From contig NZ_NJGV01000001.1 in assembly GCF_002213425.1 (NCBI RefSeq), forward strand, positions 62,001-126,000: DNA of 64,000 bases, read 5' to 3'. Shown here one piece after another: positions 34,431-44,430 of this stretch (the first letter of the stretch is position 1; each line of letters starts with the position of its first letter). The stretch is from Herbaspirillum aquaticum (GTDB taxonomy: Bacteria > Pseudomonadota > Gammaproteobacteria > Burkholderiales > Burkholderiaceae_D). Both the position numbers and the translations under genes were made by a program. The notes below the pieces were generated by a model. The model was not told where the DNA came from and searched no databases. It saw only the letters and a list, made by a program, of their open reading frames with translations.

Positions 34431-36041
34431 ATGAATATCCTTGGCAACATGAACATCGGCAAACGCCTGACCTTGGGCTTTGCCGTCATCCTGGCGTTTT
34501 CAGCGGTGGTGGCAGGCATCAGCCTGTGGCGGCTGGAGCAGGTCTCCACGGCCACGCGCGAGATGATGAATGACCCCCTCAAGACCGAGCGCCTCATGGG
34601 TGATTGGTACACCAACCTGACTGCCGGTATCCGCCGCACCCTGGCCATCGCCAAGAGCAGTGATCCGTCACTGGCAGCGTACTTCGCCGAGGAGGCAGCA
34701 GCCTCCACCAAGAGTTCATCGGAGTACCAGAAGCAGGTTGAAGGCTTGCTGGTCACCCCCGAAGAGAAGGCGCTGTTCCAGAAGATCGGCGAGCAGCGCA
34801 AGGTCTACCTGTCCTCGCGTGACCAGATCGTCAAACTGAAGGCGGCAGGCAACGTGGAAGAGGCCATGCGCCTGCTTGATACGGTGTTCGTGCCGGCGGC
34901 TGCGACCTACCAGAAGCTCATGCGCGAATTGGTCGACATCCAGCGCAAGGCCATCGATGATACCGCCAAGGAAATCGACAACATCGCCGCACAGAGCCGC
35001 ATCCTGATCCTGGTGCTGGAGGGCCTGATCCTGTTGCTGGGCATCGTGCTGGCGCGCGCCTTGACGCTGGGCATCACCAAGCCCCTGCAGACGGCGGTGG
35101 TGGTGTCGCGCAAGGTGGCCGAAGGCGACCTGGCCACCGAGGTACAGGTCAAGTCAAGCGACGAGACCGGGCAGTTGCTGCAATCCCTGAAGGACATGAA
35201 TGACAGCCTGCGCGGCATCGTCACCAATGTGCGCTCGGGTACCGACACCATCAGCACGGCCTCGGCCGAGATCGCCGCCGGCAACCTGGACCTCTCCAGC
35301 CGCACCGAGCAGCAGGCCAGTTCGCTGGAAGAGACCGCGTCGGCCATGGAAGAACTGATTTCCACCGTGCGCCAGAATGCCGACAATGCCCGCCAGGCGG
35401 CGCAGCTGGCGCAATCGGCCTCCAGCGTGGCCGAGCAGGGCGGTGGCGTGGTCAACCAGGTGGTCGATACCATGGGCGCCATCAATGCGTCCTCGCGCAA
35501 GATCGTGGACATCATCAGCGTGATCGATGGCATCGCCTTCCAGACCAACATCCTGGCGCTCAACGCCGCGGTGGAAGCCGCGCGTGCCGGTGAACAGGGA
35601 CGCGGTTTTGCGGTGGTCGCTTCGGAAGTGCGTTCGCTGGCCCAGCGTTCGGCGTCTGCCGCCAAGGAGATCAAGGAACTGATCAATGACTCGGTGGAAA
35701 AAGTCGGCGACGGCAGCCGCCTGGTCGAGCAGGCCGGCGCCACCATGCAGGAAGTAGTCAGCAGCGTGCGCCGCGTTACCGACATCGTCGCCGAGATCAG
35801 CGCGGCCAGTGCCGAGCAGACCAGCGGCATCGAGCAGATCAACCTGGCCATCACCCAGATGGATCAGGTGACCCAGCAGAATGCAGCGCTGGTGGAGCAG
35901 GCGGCTGCGGCTGCCGCTTCCATGCAGAACCAGGCGGGACGGCTGGCGCAGATGGTCAGCGTGTTCCGGGTCAGTGAAGGGGAAGCCGTGGTGCGCCGGG
36001 AGATCGATGTGACCCCGGCCAGCCCGACGCTGCCGCACTGA
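34431..36041 (+). CDS. Methyl-accepting chemotaxis protein
   Basis: A 536-residue chemoreceptor: TM1 (about residues 14-34), a four-helix-bundle type periplasmic domain, TM2 (about 190-212), HAMP, and a signalling domain with the conserved hairpin tip [36 protein letters not shown]. The methylation-helix segment [22 protein letters not shown] is typical of the Tsr/Tar class. The C-terminus (TPASPTLPH) lacks a CheR-tether pentapeptide, unlike the receptor at 60069. The ligand is unknown. Its 3' end is 7 bp from the convergent LysR gene. Confidence 0.92.
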   Translation: MNILGNMNIGKRLTLGFAVILAFSAVVAGISLWRLEQVSTATREMMNDPLKTERLMGDWYTNLTAGIRRTLAIAKSSDPSLAAYFAEEAAASTKSSSEYQKQVEGLLVTPEEKALFQKIGEQRKVYLSSRDQIVKLKAAGNVEEAMRLLDTVFVPAAATYQKLMRELVDIQRKAIDDTAKEIDNIAAQSRILILVLEGLILLLGIVLARALTLGITKPLQTAVVVSRKVAEGDLATEVQVKSSDETGQLLQSLKDMNDSLRGIVTNVRSGTDTISTASAEIAAGNLDLSSRTEQQASSLEETASAMEELISTVRQNADNARQAAQLAQSASSVAEQGGGVVNQVVDTMGAINASSRKIVDIISVIDGIAFQTNILALNAAVEAARAGEQGRGFAVVASEVRSLAQRSASAAKEIKELINDSVEKVGDGSRLVEQAGATMQEVVSSVRRVTDIVAEISAASAEQTSGIEQINLAITQMDQVTQQNAALVEQAAAAAASMQNQAGRLAQMVSVFRVSEGEAVVRREIDVTPASPTLPH

Positions 36042-36048
36042 GCCTGCT

Positions 36049-36969
36049 TCAGCGCAGGCCCGCGCCGGTCTGCTTCCAGTAGTCCGGCTGCGCATAGGCA
36101 TGCCGCAGGAAATCCACGAAGGCGCGAATGCGCAGCGGCAGGTGCCGCCGCTGTGCAAACACCGCGTAGATGGAAGGTGCCGGGGCGGCGAATTTGTCCA
36201 GTACCGTCACCAGTTCGCCCGCCTCGATGGCCGCGCCCACTTCCCACATCGAGCGCCAGGCCAGGCCGCGCCCGGCCAGCGCCCAGTTGTGCAGCACCTC
36301 CCCGTCATTGCAGACCATGTTGCCCCCGACCTTGTAGACGCTCACCTTGCCGGATTGCTTGAGCGTCCAGCCACGCTGGCTGCCTTCGCTGCTCATGGCC
36401 AGGCAATTGTGGCGCACCAGTTCATCAGGACTGGCCGGCGTGCCATGACGGCGCAGGTAGGACGGGGCGGCCACGATCACGCGATGGTTCTCGGCCAGCT
36501 TCACGCTCACCAGGTTGGAGTCCGTCAGGGTGGCGATGCGGATGGCCACGTCGATGCCTTCACCGATGACGTCGGCAATACGATCATTCAGGTTCAGGGT
36601 GAGCGTGACATCGCGGTGCTCGGCCAGGAAGGAAGGCACCAGTGGTGCCACGTGCTGGCGGCCAAAGCCGGCCGGGGCCGAGATCAGCAATTGCCCGCTG
36701 GCACGGGCGCTGCGTTCGGACACCGCCGATTCGGCATCTTCCAGGTCGGCCAGGATGCGCTGGCAGTCCTCCAGGAAGGCCGCGCCCTCGTTGGTGAGCA
36801 CGATCTTGCGCGTGGTTCGCTGCAGCAGTTTGACACCCAGGCGCTCCTCCAGCGCATCGAGGCGCCGGCCTATCATGGCCGGGGCGATGCCTTCCGCACG
36901 GGCGGCCGCCGACAGGCTGCCACGGGCGGCTACCTCGGCAAAGGTTGAAATCTGCTTGAACTGATCCAT
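36049..36969 (-). CDS. LysR-family transcriptional regulator
   Basis: A 306-residue LTTR: N-terminal winged helix (FKQISTFAEVAARGSLSAAARAEGIAPAMIGRRLDALEERLGVKLLQRTTRKIVLT) and a periplasmic-binding-like effector domain. It resembles the large CrgA/DmlR subgroup. GGAGGG precedes the ATG at 36969. It is divergent from aceB across 252 bp, so control of malate synthase is possible but unproven. Effector unknown. Confidence 0.87.
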   Translation of the reverse strand: MDQFKQISTFAEVAARGSLSAAARAEGIAPAMIGRRLDALEERLGVKLLQRTTRKIVLTNEGAAFLEDCQRILADLEDAESAVSERSARASGQLLISAPAGFGRQHVAPLVPSFLAEHRDVTLTLNLNDRIADVIGEGIDVAIRIATLTDSNLVSVKLAENHRVIVAAPSYLRRHGTPASPDELVRHNCLAMSSEGSQRGWTLKQSGKVSVYKVGGNMVCNDGEVLHNWALAGRGLAWRSMWEVGAAIEAGELVTVLDKFAAPAPSIYAVFAQRRHLPLRIRAFVDFLRHAYAQPDYWKQTGAGLR

Positions 36970-37113
36970 GCTGTCACCCTCCCAACGCCTTTCTATTGGC
37001 GGCAAAGCCGCGCCGCAACTGGCGCGGCGCGATGCGGCCATTATTGGCTCACTTGTGACTAAAACGCAAAGATAAATTGATAAAAGCTTTCACTCATATC
37101 GATTTGGTTTAAA

Positions 37114-37119
37114 TATACT
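37114..37119 (+). promoter_or_regulatory. Possible -10 element for aceB
   Basis: TATACT about 100 bp before the aceB ATG, in an AT-rich stretch between the divergent LysR gene and aceB. No good -35 is seen at normal spacing, which would fit activator dependence. Confidence 0.35.
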
Positions 37120-37221
37120 GCGTACATAAAGTGTCTGATGCGATGCAAAAAGCTGCACGCTCTCAGGCACAATCATGAAAACAAGATCACCCAGTCCATT
37201 TTTCTTTTTGAGGAGTCCAGC

Positions 37222-38808
37222 ATGACGCAACTGAAGCTGCCCACCGGCATGGAAATCTCCGGCGAGATCAAGCCGGGTTACGAGAACGTCCTGACCTTTG
37301 AAGCCCTGTCGCTGGTCGCCAAGCTCTCGCGCGCCTTCGAAAGCCGCCGCCAGGAACTGCTGGCCGCCCGTGCCGAGCGCGTCAAGCGCCTGGACGCCGG
37401 CGAGCGCCCCGACTTCCTGAAGGAAACCGAATCCATCCGCACCGGCGACTGGAAGATCGCCCCCATTCCCGAGGCGCTGAAGTGCCGCCGCGTGGAAATC
37501 ACCGGCCCGGTCGAGCGCAAGATGGTCATCAACGCCTTCAACTCGGGCGCCGACAGCTACATGACCGACTTCGAGGATTCCAACTCCCCGGTCTGGGACA
37601 ACCAGATCAGTGGCCAGATCAACCTGTATGACGCCATCCGCCGCACCATCTCGCTGGAATCGAACGGCAAGAGCTACAAGCTCAACGACAAGATCGCCAC
37701 CCTGGTGGTGCGTCCGCGCGGCTGGCACCTGGATGAAAAGCACGTCACCATCGACGGCAAGCGCATCTCCGGCGGCATCTTCGACTTCGCCCTGTTCCTG
37801 TTCCACAATGCCAAGGAACAGCTGGCGCGCGGCGCCGGTCCGTACTTCTATCTGCCCAAGATGGAATCGCACCTCGAAGCCCGCCTGTGGAACGACATCT
37901 TCGTGATGGCCCAGAACGAAATCGGCCTGCCGCAAGGCACCATCAAGGCCACCGTGCTGATCGAGACCATCACCGCCGCCTTCGAGATGGAAGAAATCCT
38001 CTACGAACTGCGCGAGCACAGCGCTGGCCTGAATGCCGGCCGCTGGGATTACATCTTCTCCTGCATCAAGAAGTTCAAGAACGACAAGGACTTCTGCCTG
38101 GCCGATCGCGCCAAGGTCACCATGACCTCGCCCTTCATGCGCGCTTACGCGCTGCTGCTGCTGAAGACCTGCCACAAGCGCGGCGCGCCGGCCATCGGCG
38201 GCATGAGTGCGCTGATCCCGATCAAGAACGATCCGGAAAAGAACGCCATCGCCATGCAGGGCATCATCAACGACAAGCGCCGCGATGCGACCGACGGTTA
38301 CGACGGCGGCTGGGTGGCCCACCCGGGCCTGGTCGAAGCCTCCATGAAGGAATTCGTGGCCGTGCTGGGCGACAAGCCCAACCAGTTCGAGAAGCAGCGT
38401 CCGGACGTCGAAGTGAAGGCGGCTGACCTGCTGAACTTCCAGCCGGAAACCCCGATCACCGAAGCCGGCCTGCGCTACAACATCAACGTCGGCATCCACT
38501 ACCTGGGTGCCTGGCTGGCCGGCAACGGCTGCGTGCCCATCCACAACCTGATGGAAGATGCGGCCACCGCCGAAATCAGCCGTGCGCAGGTGTGGCAGTG
38601 GATCCGCAGCGCCAAGGGCAACCTGGAAGACGGCCGCAAGGTCACCGCTGACATGGTGCGCGCGATGATCCCGGAAGAGCTGGCCAAGGTGAAGCAAGTG
38701 GCAGGCGATGGCCCGACCTATGACCGCGCCGCCAAGATCTTTGAAGAAATGTCCACTTCCGAGACCTTCGCCGAGTTCCTGACGCTGCCGCTGTACGAAG
38801 AAATCTGA
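37222..38808 (+). CDS. aceB: Malate synthase A
   Basis: A 528-residue malate synthase of the A class (E. coli AceB has 533). It condenses glyoxylate and acetyl-CoA to malate in the glyoxylate bypass. Conserved segments: [34 protein letters not shown], the [18 protein letters not shown] region with catalytic Glu, and [12 protein letters not shown]. The start follows GAGGAG; the open frame to 37138 is not part of the protein. No isocitrate lyase gene is in the window. A perfect terminator follows. Confidence 0.97.
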   Translation: MTQLKLPTGMEISGEIKPGYENVLTFEALSLVAKLSRAFESRRQELLAARAERVKRLDAGERPDFLKETESIRTGDWKIAPIPEALKCRRVEITGPVERKMVINAFNSGADSYMTDFEDSNSPVWDNQISGQINLYDAIRRTISLESNGKSYKLNDKIATLVVRPRGWHLDEKHVTIDGKRISGGIFDFALFLFHNAKEQLARGAGPYFYLPKMESHLEARLWNDIFVMAQNEIGLPQGTIKATVLIETITAAFEMEEILYELREHSAGLNAGRWDYIFSCIKKFKNDKDFCLADRAKVTMTSPFMRAYALLLLKTCHKRGAPAIGGMSALIPIKNDPEKNAIAMQGIINDKRRDATDGYDGGWVAHPGLVEASMKEFVAVLGDKPNQFEKQRPDVEVKAADLLNFQPETPITEAGLRYNINVGIHYLGAWLAGNGCVPIHNLMEDAATAEISRAQVWQWIRSAKGNLEDGRKVTADMVRAMIPEELAKVKQVAGDGPTYDRAAKIFEEMSTSETFAEFLTLPLYEEI

Positions 38809-38832
38809 TTCAGATCCGCTTCAGTTGAAATG

Positions 38833-38870
38833 AAAATCCCCGCCACTCACAAGAGGGCGGGGATTTTTTT
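38833..38870 (+). terminator. Terminator of aceB
   Basis: AAAATCCCCGCC (38833-38844), an 11-nt loop, the exact complement at 38856-38867 and a run of seven T residues. Confidence 0.92.
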
Positions 38871-38890
38871 GTGCCCATCGCTTCACGTTG

Positions 38891-38938
38891 CGAAAGTACG
38901 AAAGTAGGAAAGTAGGAAAGTACGAAAGCAAGAAAGTG
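38891..38938. repeat. Six-unit 8-bp tandem repeat
   Basis: Units CGAAAGTA, CGAAAGTA, GGAAAGTA, GGAAAGTA, CGAAAGCA, AGAAAGTG in direct succession, lying exactly between the aceB and cold-shock terminators. A short, decaying microsatellite with no evident function. Confidence 0.8.
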
Positions 38939-38945
38939 AAGGACG

Positions 38946-38976
38946 AAAAAAATCCCCGACGAGTCGGGGATTTTTT
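38946..38976. terminator. Terminator of the cold-shock gene
   Basis: TCCCCGAC (38953-38960) and GTCGGGGA (38963-38970) form a tight hairpin flanked by A and T runs, so it can work on both strands; its main role is for the leftward csp gene ending at 38992. Confidence 0.88.
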
Positions 38977-38991
38977 ATCAGCTTGAAAAGC

Positions 38992-39198
38992 TTAAGCAGC
39001 CGGAACGATGTTCGAAGCTTGCTTGCCCTTCGGGCCGGTGGTCACTTCGAAGGAAACGCGTTGGTTTTCCTTCAGGGACTTGAAGCCATTCGATTGAATA
39101 GCCGAGAAGTGAGCGAACAGATCTTCGCCACCTTCATCGGGAGTGATGAAACCAAAACCCTTTGCATCGTTGAACCACTTGACGGTACCAGTTGCCAT
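38992..39198 (-). CDS. Cold-shock protein, CspA family
   Basis: A 68-residue single cold-shock domain with RNP1 (KGFGFI) and RNP2 (LFAHFSAI) nucleic-acid binding motifs. It acts as an RNA chaperone or transcription antiterminator. The strong AT-rich promoter and a leader of about 100 nt are typical of this family and suggest post-transcriptional control. Which paralogue it is cannot be told from sequence alone. Confidence 0.97.
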   Translation of the reverse strand: MATGTVKWFNDAKGFGFITPDEGGEDLFAHFSAIQSNGFKSLKENQRVSFEVTTGPKGKQASNIVPAA

Positions 39199-39309
39199 TA
39201 CGGACTCCTAAATTTAATTGATTGGGGCTTGCGCCCGGCTCTTTATCGTTACTCGGGAGGAATGACAGCGAAGAACCGCACTACCAGCTCGAATCCTAAC
39301 GACGCGACG

Positions 39310-39315
39310 ATTATA
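39310..39315 (-). promoter_or_regulatory. -10 element of the cold-shock gene
   Basis: TATAAT on the minus strand with TTGCAT (39336-39331) upstream at a short 15-bp spacing. It predicts a start near 39302 and a 5' leader of about 100 nt. The remaining gap to ispF (39316-39514) contains AT-rich upstream DNA and no gene. Confidence 0.6.
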
Positions 39316-39514
39316 CTCATTAAATCGAGAATGCAAGCCATTTTCGGCACGAAAGTTCAATTAAAAGTTTTAATGGTTTTTTTCGGTGCTTTAGATTTCC
39401 ATGCATGCCGGGAAATGGTGCAATCCGTCGCCCGCAATCCCTTGTCTGGTGCGGCTTTCGGCGTGTCAGGCGATGTCCTACGAGGTCCTGTCCGTCAGTT
39501 TCTGACAGGCCGTT

Positions 39515-40018
39515 TCAGCCGTTTTGGCGGTGGATCAGCACAACCGCTTCGGTGGCAATCCCTTCTTCACGGCCCAAAAATCCCATTTTTTCGTTGGTTT
39601 TCGCCTTGATGTTGACTTGCCCCTCGGTAATCCCGAGGTCGGCCGCAACGTTGGCGACCATGACCGGGATATGCGGCGCCATCTTGGGCGCCTGCGCGAT
39701 GATGGTGGCATCCACGTTGCCCACGGCGTAGCCGGCGGCAGCCAGCCGCTTGGCGGCTTCGCGCAGCAGCACGCGCGAGTCGGCGCCCTTGAATTGCGGG
39801 TCGGTATCGGGGAAATGGCGGCCGATGTCGCCCAGCGCGGCAGCGCCGAAGAGCGCGTCGGTGATGGCGTGCAGCAGCGCATCGGCATCCGAATGACCCA
39901 GCAGGCCCTTTTTGTGCGGGATGGTGACGCCACCCAGGATCAGCGGGCGGCCTTCCACCAGGGCGTGGCAGTCATAGCCCTGGCCGATACGGAAGGGGAA
40001 GGGTGAAGAAGCGTTCAT
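39515..40018 (-). CDS. ispF: 2-C-methyl-D-erythritol 2,4-cyclodiphosphate synthase
   Basis: A 167-residue IspF of the MEP isoprenoid pathway, which cyclises CDP-methylerythritol 2-phosphate. The zinc site is present (GYDCHAL, with Asp and His), as are [35 protein letters not shown] and the C-terminal [23 protein letters not shown]. The ATG overlaps the ispD stop (ATGA), indicating translational coupling. Confidence 0.98.
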   Translation of the reverse strand: MNASSPFPFRIGQGYDCHALVEGRPLILGGVTIPHKKGLLGHSDADALLHAITDALFGAAALGDIGRHFPDTDPQFKGADSRVLLREAAKRLAAAGYAVGNVDATIIAQAPKMAPHIPVMVANVAADLGITEGQVNIKAKTNEKMGFLGREEGIATEAVVLIHRQNG

Positions 40019-40755
40019 GCGTGCGGACCTTTCAGGAAGAATTCGGCCAGCGCGGCGTCCTGCGCCAGCGTGACCTTCAGATTGCGGGGGCTGCCCTCTA
40101 CCAGGCGGGGACGCAAGCCCAGCATCTCGATGGCACTGGCGTCGTCGGTGATCTCGCCCAGGCGGCCTTGGGCTTGTGCCTGCTGCAAGGCGCGCTGCAG
40201 CAGGGCATAGGGAAACATCTGCGGGGTCTGCGCCGCCCAGAGGCCCGCGCGCGGGACGGTCTCCTGCGAGCGGGCAGGGGTGCCGCCATCGCCGCGCTTC
40301 AAGGTGTCGACAACCGGCACGGCCAACAGGCCACCGACTTCGTCGCCTGCCAGCGCATCGAGAAGACGGTCCAGCAGCGCCGCATCCAACCCGGGACGGG
40401 CAGCGTCATGGACCAGCACCCGGTCAGCGTCGGCGACCTGGTCACGGATGGCGTTGAGGCCATTGAAGACGCTGTCCTGGCGCGTTGGTCCGCCGACCCG
40501 CAGGATGCTCACGCGTTGCAACAAATCCTGCGTCATCAGGGAGTCAATCCAGCCATCTTCGGCACTGACCACTACATAGGTATGCGCAATGCGTGCATGG
40601 GCCGCGAAGGTCTGCAGCGCATGCAGCAGCATGGGGCGGCCTGCCAGCGGCATGTATTGCTTGGGGATCTGGCCGCCCATGCGCGCGCCCACGCCTGCGG
40701 CGGGGATGAGCGCAACGTGGCGGGACGGGGAAGAGGCGGACTGCGAAGGGTTCAT
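40015..40755 (-). CDS. ispD: 2-C-methyl-D-erythritol 4-phosphate cytidylyltransferase
   Basis: A 246-residue IspD, catalysing CTP plus methylerythritol phosphate to CDP-methylerythritol. The N-terminal nucleotide-binding loop [28 protein letters not shown] and VHDAARPGL are diagnostic. An ATG at 40755 and a GTG at 40764 are both possible; I prefer the ATG, which has an AGGTG site. It is the first gene of the ispDF pair, divergent from mfd. Confidence 0.97.
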   Translation of the reverse strand: MNPSQSASSPSRHVALIPAAGVGARMGGQIPKQYMPLAGRPMLLHALQTFAAHARIAHTYVVVSAEDGWIDSLMTQDLLQRVSILRVGGPTRQDSVFNGLNAIRDQVADADRVLVHDAARPGLDAALLDRLLDALAGDEVGGLLAVPVVDTLKRGDGGTPARSQETVPRAGLWAAQTPQMFPYALLQRALQQAQAQGRLGEITDDASAIEMLGLRPRLVEGSPRNLKVTLAQDAALAEFFLKGPHA

Positions 40756-40810
40756 GCCATGCACCTGGCCCGGCGCCCGCCTGGCGGCGGCTTGCGATGG
40801 GGCCTTCGTT

Positions 40811-40816
40811 TATAAT
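40811..40816 (+). promoter_or_regulatory. -10 element upstream of mfd
   Basis: A perfect TATAAT 55 bp after the ispD start and 137 bp before the mfd ATG. The -35 element is not obvious (TTGCGA lies too close). Confidence 0.5.
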
Positions 40817-40952
40817 GGGAGGCTGAATTCTAATGCCAATCCCTTGCAAGCGACCGGCATTTTGCGGCGCTGCCAGCACGGCCGCCGCCACCGGGCCTGC
40901 GCCGTTGCTCTACTCGAATCAAGTCCAAACCAAGCCGATCCTCCCGATCCTG

Positions 40953-43900
40953 ATGTCTTTTGACCCGAAAAAAAGCCTGCCCAAGGCAGGTGTGCGTTTC
41001 CAGCCTCCCGCCGTGCACGGTTCCGCCGATGCCTATCTGCTGGCCCAGGCCGCGCTGGCCCTGAAGGCCGAAGGCCGCATGCTGGCCGTGGTGGTGGCCG
41101 GGGCCACCGATGCCCAGCGCCTGCTGGCTGAAATCCCCTGGTTCCAGCCCAAGGACGGCGAGCGCCTGCGCTGCCACCTGCTCCCGGACTGGGAAACACT
41201 GCCCTACGACGCCTTCTCGCCGCACCAGGACCTGGTCTCCGAACGCCTGGCCACGCTCTATGAAGTGCAGTCCGGCCAGTGCGACCTGCTGATCGTGCCG
41301 GCCACCACGGCCTTGTTGCGCATGGCACCGCCGCAGTTCCTGGCGGCTTATACCTTCTTCTTCAAGCAGGGTGAAAAACTCGACGAGGGCAAGCTGAAGT
41401 CCCAGCTCACCCTGGCCGGTTACACCCACGTGGGCCAGGTGATGTCGCCGGGCGAATATTCGGTGCGCGGCGGCCTGATCGACATCTTCCCCATGGGCTC
41501 GGTGCTGCCGTACCGGCTGGACCTGTTCGGCGACACCATCGAGACCATCCGCACTTTCGACGCCGATACCCAGCGCTCGCTCTATCCGGTGCCCGAAGTC
41601 CGCCTGCTGCCGGGCCGCGAATTCCCCATGGATGAGGCCTCGCGCCTGGCCTTCCGCAATCGCTGGCGCGAAGTGTTCGAGGGCGATCCCTCGCGCTCGG
41701 CCATCTACAAGGACATCGGCAACGGCATCGCCTCGGCGGGCATCGAATACTACCTGCCGCTGTTCTTCGAAGAGACGGCTACGCTCTTCCAGTACCTGCC
41801 GGCCAATGCCATGTTCGCCACCGTCGGCGACATCGAACAGGCCATCAAACGCTTCTGGAGCGATACCCGCTCGCGTTGGACCTTCCTTCATGCCGACCGC
41901 GAGCGCCCGGTGCTGGAGCCGCGCGCCATCTACCTGGACGATGAAGATTTCTTCACCCTGCTGAAACCCCACGCCCGCTGGGTGCTCAAGACCGATGATG
42001 CGCCTTCGGCCATCTCGGCTCCGCTACCCAACATCGCCGTCAACCGCCGTGCGGAAGATCCGCTGGTCAACCTGCGCAGCTTCCTGCTCAAGGGCGCCGA
42101 GCGCGTGCTGATCTGTGCCGAGAGCAATGGCCGGCGTGAAACCCTGCAGCAATATTTTGCGGAATACGACTTGCATCCGGCGCTGTGCGACGACTGGAAC
42201 GGTTTCCTTTCCAGCACTGAGCCGCTGATGCTGGGCGTGGCCCCGCTGCACGCAGGTTTCGTCACCGCCGCTGGCCTGGCGCTGATCACCGAGACCGAGC
42301 TGTACGCCGGCAGCGGCCGCCGCGCCGGCAGCCGCAAGCAGCAGGCCGCCACCGATGTGGAATACATGGTGCGCGACCTGTCGGAACTGAAGATCGGTGA
42401 CCCGGTGGTCCACAGCAGCCACGGCATCGGCCGCTACATGGGCCTGGTCAGCATGGACCTGGGGGAGGGCGAGACCGAGTTCCTGCACCTGGAATATGCC
42501 AAGGAGACCAAGCTCTACGTGCCGGTGTCGCAACTGCACGTGATCTCGCGTTACTCCGGCGCCTCGCCGGAAGATGCGCCGCTGCATGCGTTGGGCTCGG
42601 GCCAGTGGGAAAAGGCCAAACGCAAGGCCGCCCAGCAGGTGCGGGATACCGCCGCCGAACTGCTGAACCTGTACGCCCGCCGAGCGCTGCGCCAGGGCCA
42701 TGCCTTCCAGTATTCGGCGCATGACTATGAAGCTTTCGCCGACAGTTTCGGTTTCGAGGAAACGGCCGACCAGGCCGCCGCCATCAATGCCGTCATCAAG
42801 GACATGACCGGTGGCAAGCCCATGGACCGCCTCATCTGCGGCGACGTCGGCTTCGGCAAGACCGAAGTGGCCTTGCGTGCCGCCTTCGTGGCGGTGATGG
42901 GCGGCAAGCAGGTCGCCATTCTCGCTCCGACTACGCTGCTGGCCGAACAGCATGCCGCCACCTTCGCGGACCGCTTCGCCAACTGGCCGGTCAAGATTGC
43001 CGAACTGTCGCGCTTCCGCACCGGCAAGGAAGTCACGCAAGCCATCAAGGGCCTGGGTGATGGCACCATCGATATCGTCATCGGTACCCACAAGCTGCTC
43101 TCCGATGAGGTGAAGTTCTCGCGCCTGGGCCTGGTCATCATCGATGAAGAACATCGTTTCGGTGTGCGCCAGAAGGAAGCCCTGAAGTCGCTGCGCGCCG
43201 AGGTGGATGTCTTGACGCTGACCGCCACGCCGATCCCGCGGACCCTGGGCATGGCGCTGGAAGGCCTGCGCGATTTCTCGGTGATCGCCACCGCGCCGCA
43301 GAAGCGCCTGGCCATCAAGACCTTCGTGCGCGCCGAGCAGGAATCGACCATCCGCGAAGCCTGCCTGCGCGAGTTGAAACGCGGCGGCCAGGTCTACTTC
43401 CTGCACAACGAAGTGGAAACCATTGCCAACCGCAAGGCCGCGCTGGAGCAGCTGTTGCCGGAAGCCCGCATCGGTGTGGCGCACGGCCAGATGCACGAGC
43501 GCGACCTGGAAAAGGTGATGCGCGACTTCGTGGCGCAGCGCTTCAACATCCTGCTCTGTACCACCATCATCGAGACCGGCATCGACGTGCCGACCGCCAA
43601 CACCATCATCATGCATCGCGCCGACAAGTTCGGCCTGGCGCAGCTGCACCAGTTGCGTGGCCGGGTCGGCCGTTCGCACCACCAGGCCTATGCCTACCTG
43701 CTGGTGCAGGATGTGCAGGGCTTGTCCAAGCAGGCGCAGCGCCGGCTGGAAGCCATCCAGCAGATGGAGGAGCTGGGCAGCGGCTTCTATCTCGCCATGC
43801 ACGACCTGGAAATCCGTGGTGCCGGCGAGGTGCTGGGCGATCACCAGTCGGGCGAGATCCACGAGATCGGTTTCCAGATGTATTCGGACATGTTGAACGA

Positions 43901-44390
43901 GGCCGTGCGCGCCCTGAAGGATGGACGCGAACCGGACCTGGCGGCGCCGCTCTCGACCACCACCGAGATCAACCTGCATGCCCCCGCCTTGCTGCCCAAT
44001 GACTTCTGCGGCGATGTGCATGAACGCCTCTCGCTCTACAAGCGCTTCGCCAACTGCGAGAAGGCCGATGCCATCGATGCCTTGCAGGAAGAACTGATCG
44101 ACCGCTTCGGCAAGCTGCCTGATGCCGCCAAGGCCTTGATCGAAACGCACCGCCTGCGCATTGCCGCCAAGCCGCTGGGCATCATCAAGATCGATGCGCA
44201 TTCGGAAGCGGCGCTGTTGCAGTTCGTTCCCAATCCGCCGATCGACGCCATGCGCATCATCGAGCTGGTTCAGAAGAACCGCCAGGTCAAGCTCAATGGC
44301 CCGGACAAGCTGCGCATCACGGCCAGCATGCCGGACCTCAATGCCCGCGTGCAGCAGGTCAAGGCGACCATGAAGGCGCTTACCGGCTGA
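40953..44390 (+). CDS. mfd: Transcription-repair coupling factor
   Basis: A 1145-residue Mfd (E. coli 1148). It displaces stalled RNA polymerase and recruits UvrA to transcribed-strand damage. Order: UvrB-homology module (about residues 1-330), RNA-polymerase-interacting CarD-like domain (PVVHSSHGIGRYMGLVSMDLGEG, about 485-550), and translocase motor with Walker A GDVGFGKTEVA, DEEH box IIDEEHRFGV, TATPIPRTL and LRGRVGRSHHQAYAYLL, then the C-terminal domain. The ATG at 40953 begins MSFDPKK; the open frame reaches 40833, but that region contains the promoter. Confidence 0.97.
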   Translation: MSFDPKKSLPKAGVRFQPPAVHGSADAYLLAQAALALKAEGRMLAVVVAGATDAQRLLAEIPWFQPKDGERLRCHLLPDWETLPYDAFSPHQDLVSERLATLYEVQSGQCDLLIVPATTALLRMAPPQFLAAYTFFFKQGEKLDEGKLKSQLTLAGYTHVGQVMSPGEYSVRGGLIDIFPMGSVLPYRLDLFGDTIETIRTFDADTQRSLYPVPEVRLLPGREFPMDEASRLAFRNRWREVFEGDPSRSAIYKDIGNGIASAGIEYYLPLFFEETATLFQYLPANAMFATVGDIEQAIKRFWSDTRSRWTFLHADRERPVLEPRAIYLDDEDFFTLLKPHARWVLKTDDAPSAISAPLPNIAVNRRAEDPLVNLRSFLLKGAERVLICAESNGRRETLQQYFAEYDLHPALCDDWNGFLSSTEPLMLGVAPLHAGFVTAAGLALITETELYAGSGRRAGSRKQQAATDVEYMVRDLSELKIGDPVVHSSHGIGRYMGLVSMDLGEGETEFLHLEYAKETKLYVPVSQLHVISRYSGASPEDAPLHALGSGQWEKAKRKAAQQVRDTAAELLNLYARRALRQGHAFQYSAHDYEAFADSFGFEETADQAAAINAVIKDMTGGKPMDRLICGDVGFGKTEVALRAAFVAVMGGKQVAILAPTTLLAEQHAATFADRFANWPVKIAELSRFRTGKEVTQAIKGLGDGTIDIVIGTHKLLSDEVKFSRLGLVIIDEEHRFGVRQKEALKSLRAEVDVLTLTATPIPRTLGMALEGLRDFSVIATAPQKRLAIKTFVRAEQESTIREACLRELKRGGQVYFLHNEVETIANRKAALEQLLPEARIGVAHGQMHERDLEKVMRDFVAQRFNILLCTTIIETGIDVPTANTIIMHRADKFGLAQLHQLRGRVGRSHHQAYAYLLVQDVQGLSKQAQRRLEAIQQMEELGSGFYLAMHDLEIRGAGEVLGDHQSGEIHEIGFQMYSDMLNEAVRALKDGREPDLAAPLSTTTEINLHAPALLPNDFCGDVHERLSLYKRFANCEKADAIDALQEELIDRFGKLPDAAKALIETHRLRIAAKPLGIIKIDAHSEAALLQFVPNPPIDAMRIIELVQKNRQVKLNGPDKLRITASMPDLNARVQQVKATMKALTG

Positions 44391-44430
44391 ACCGCTTCCC
44401 GGCCGCGCATTACCGAATCCCACCGCATCC

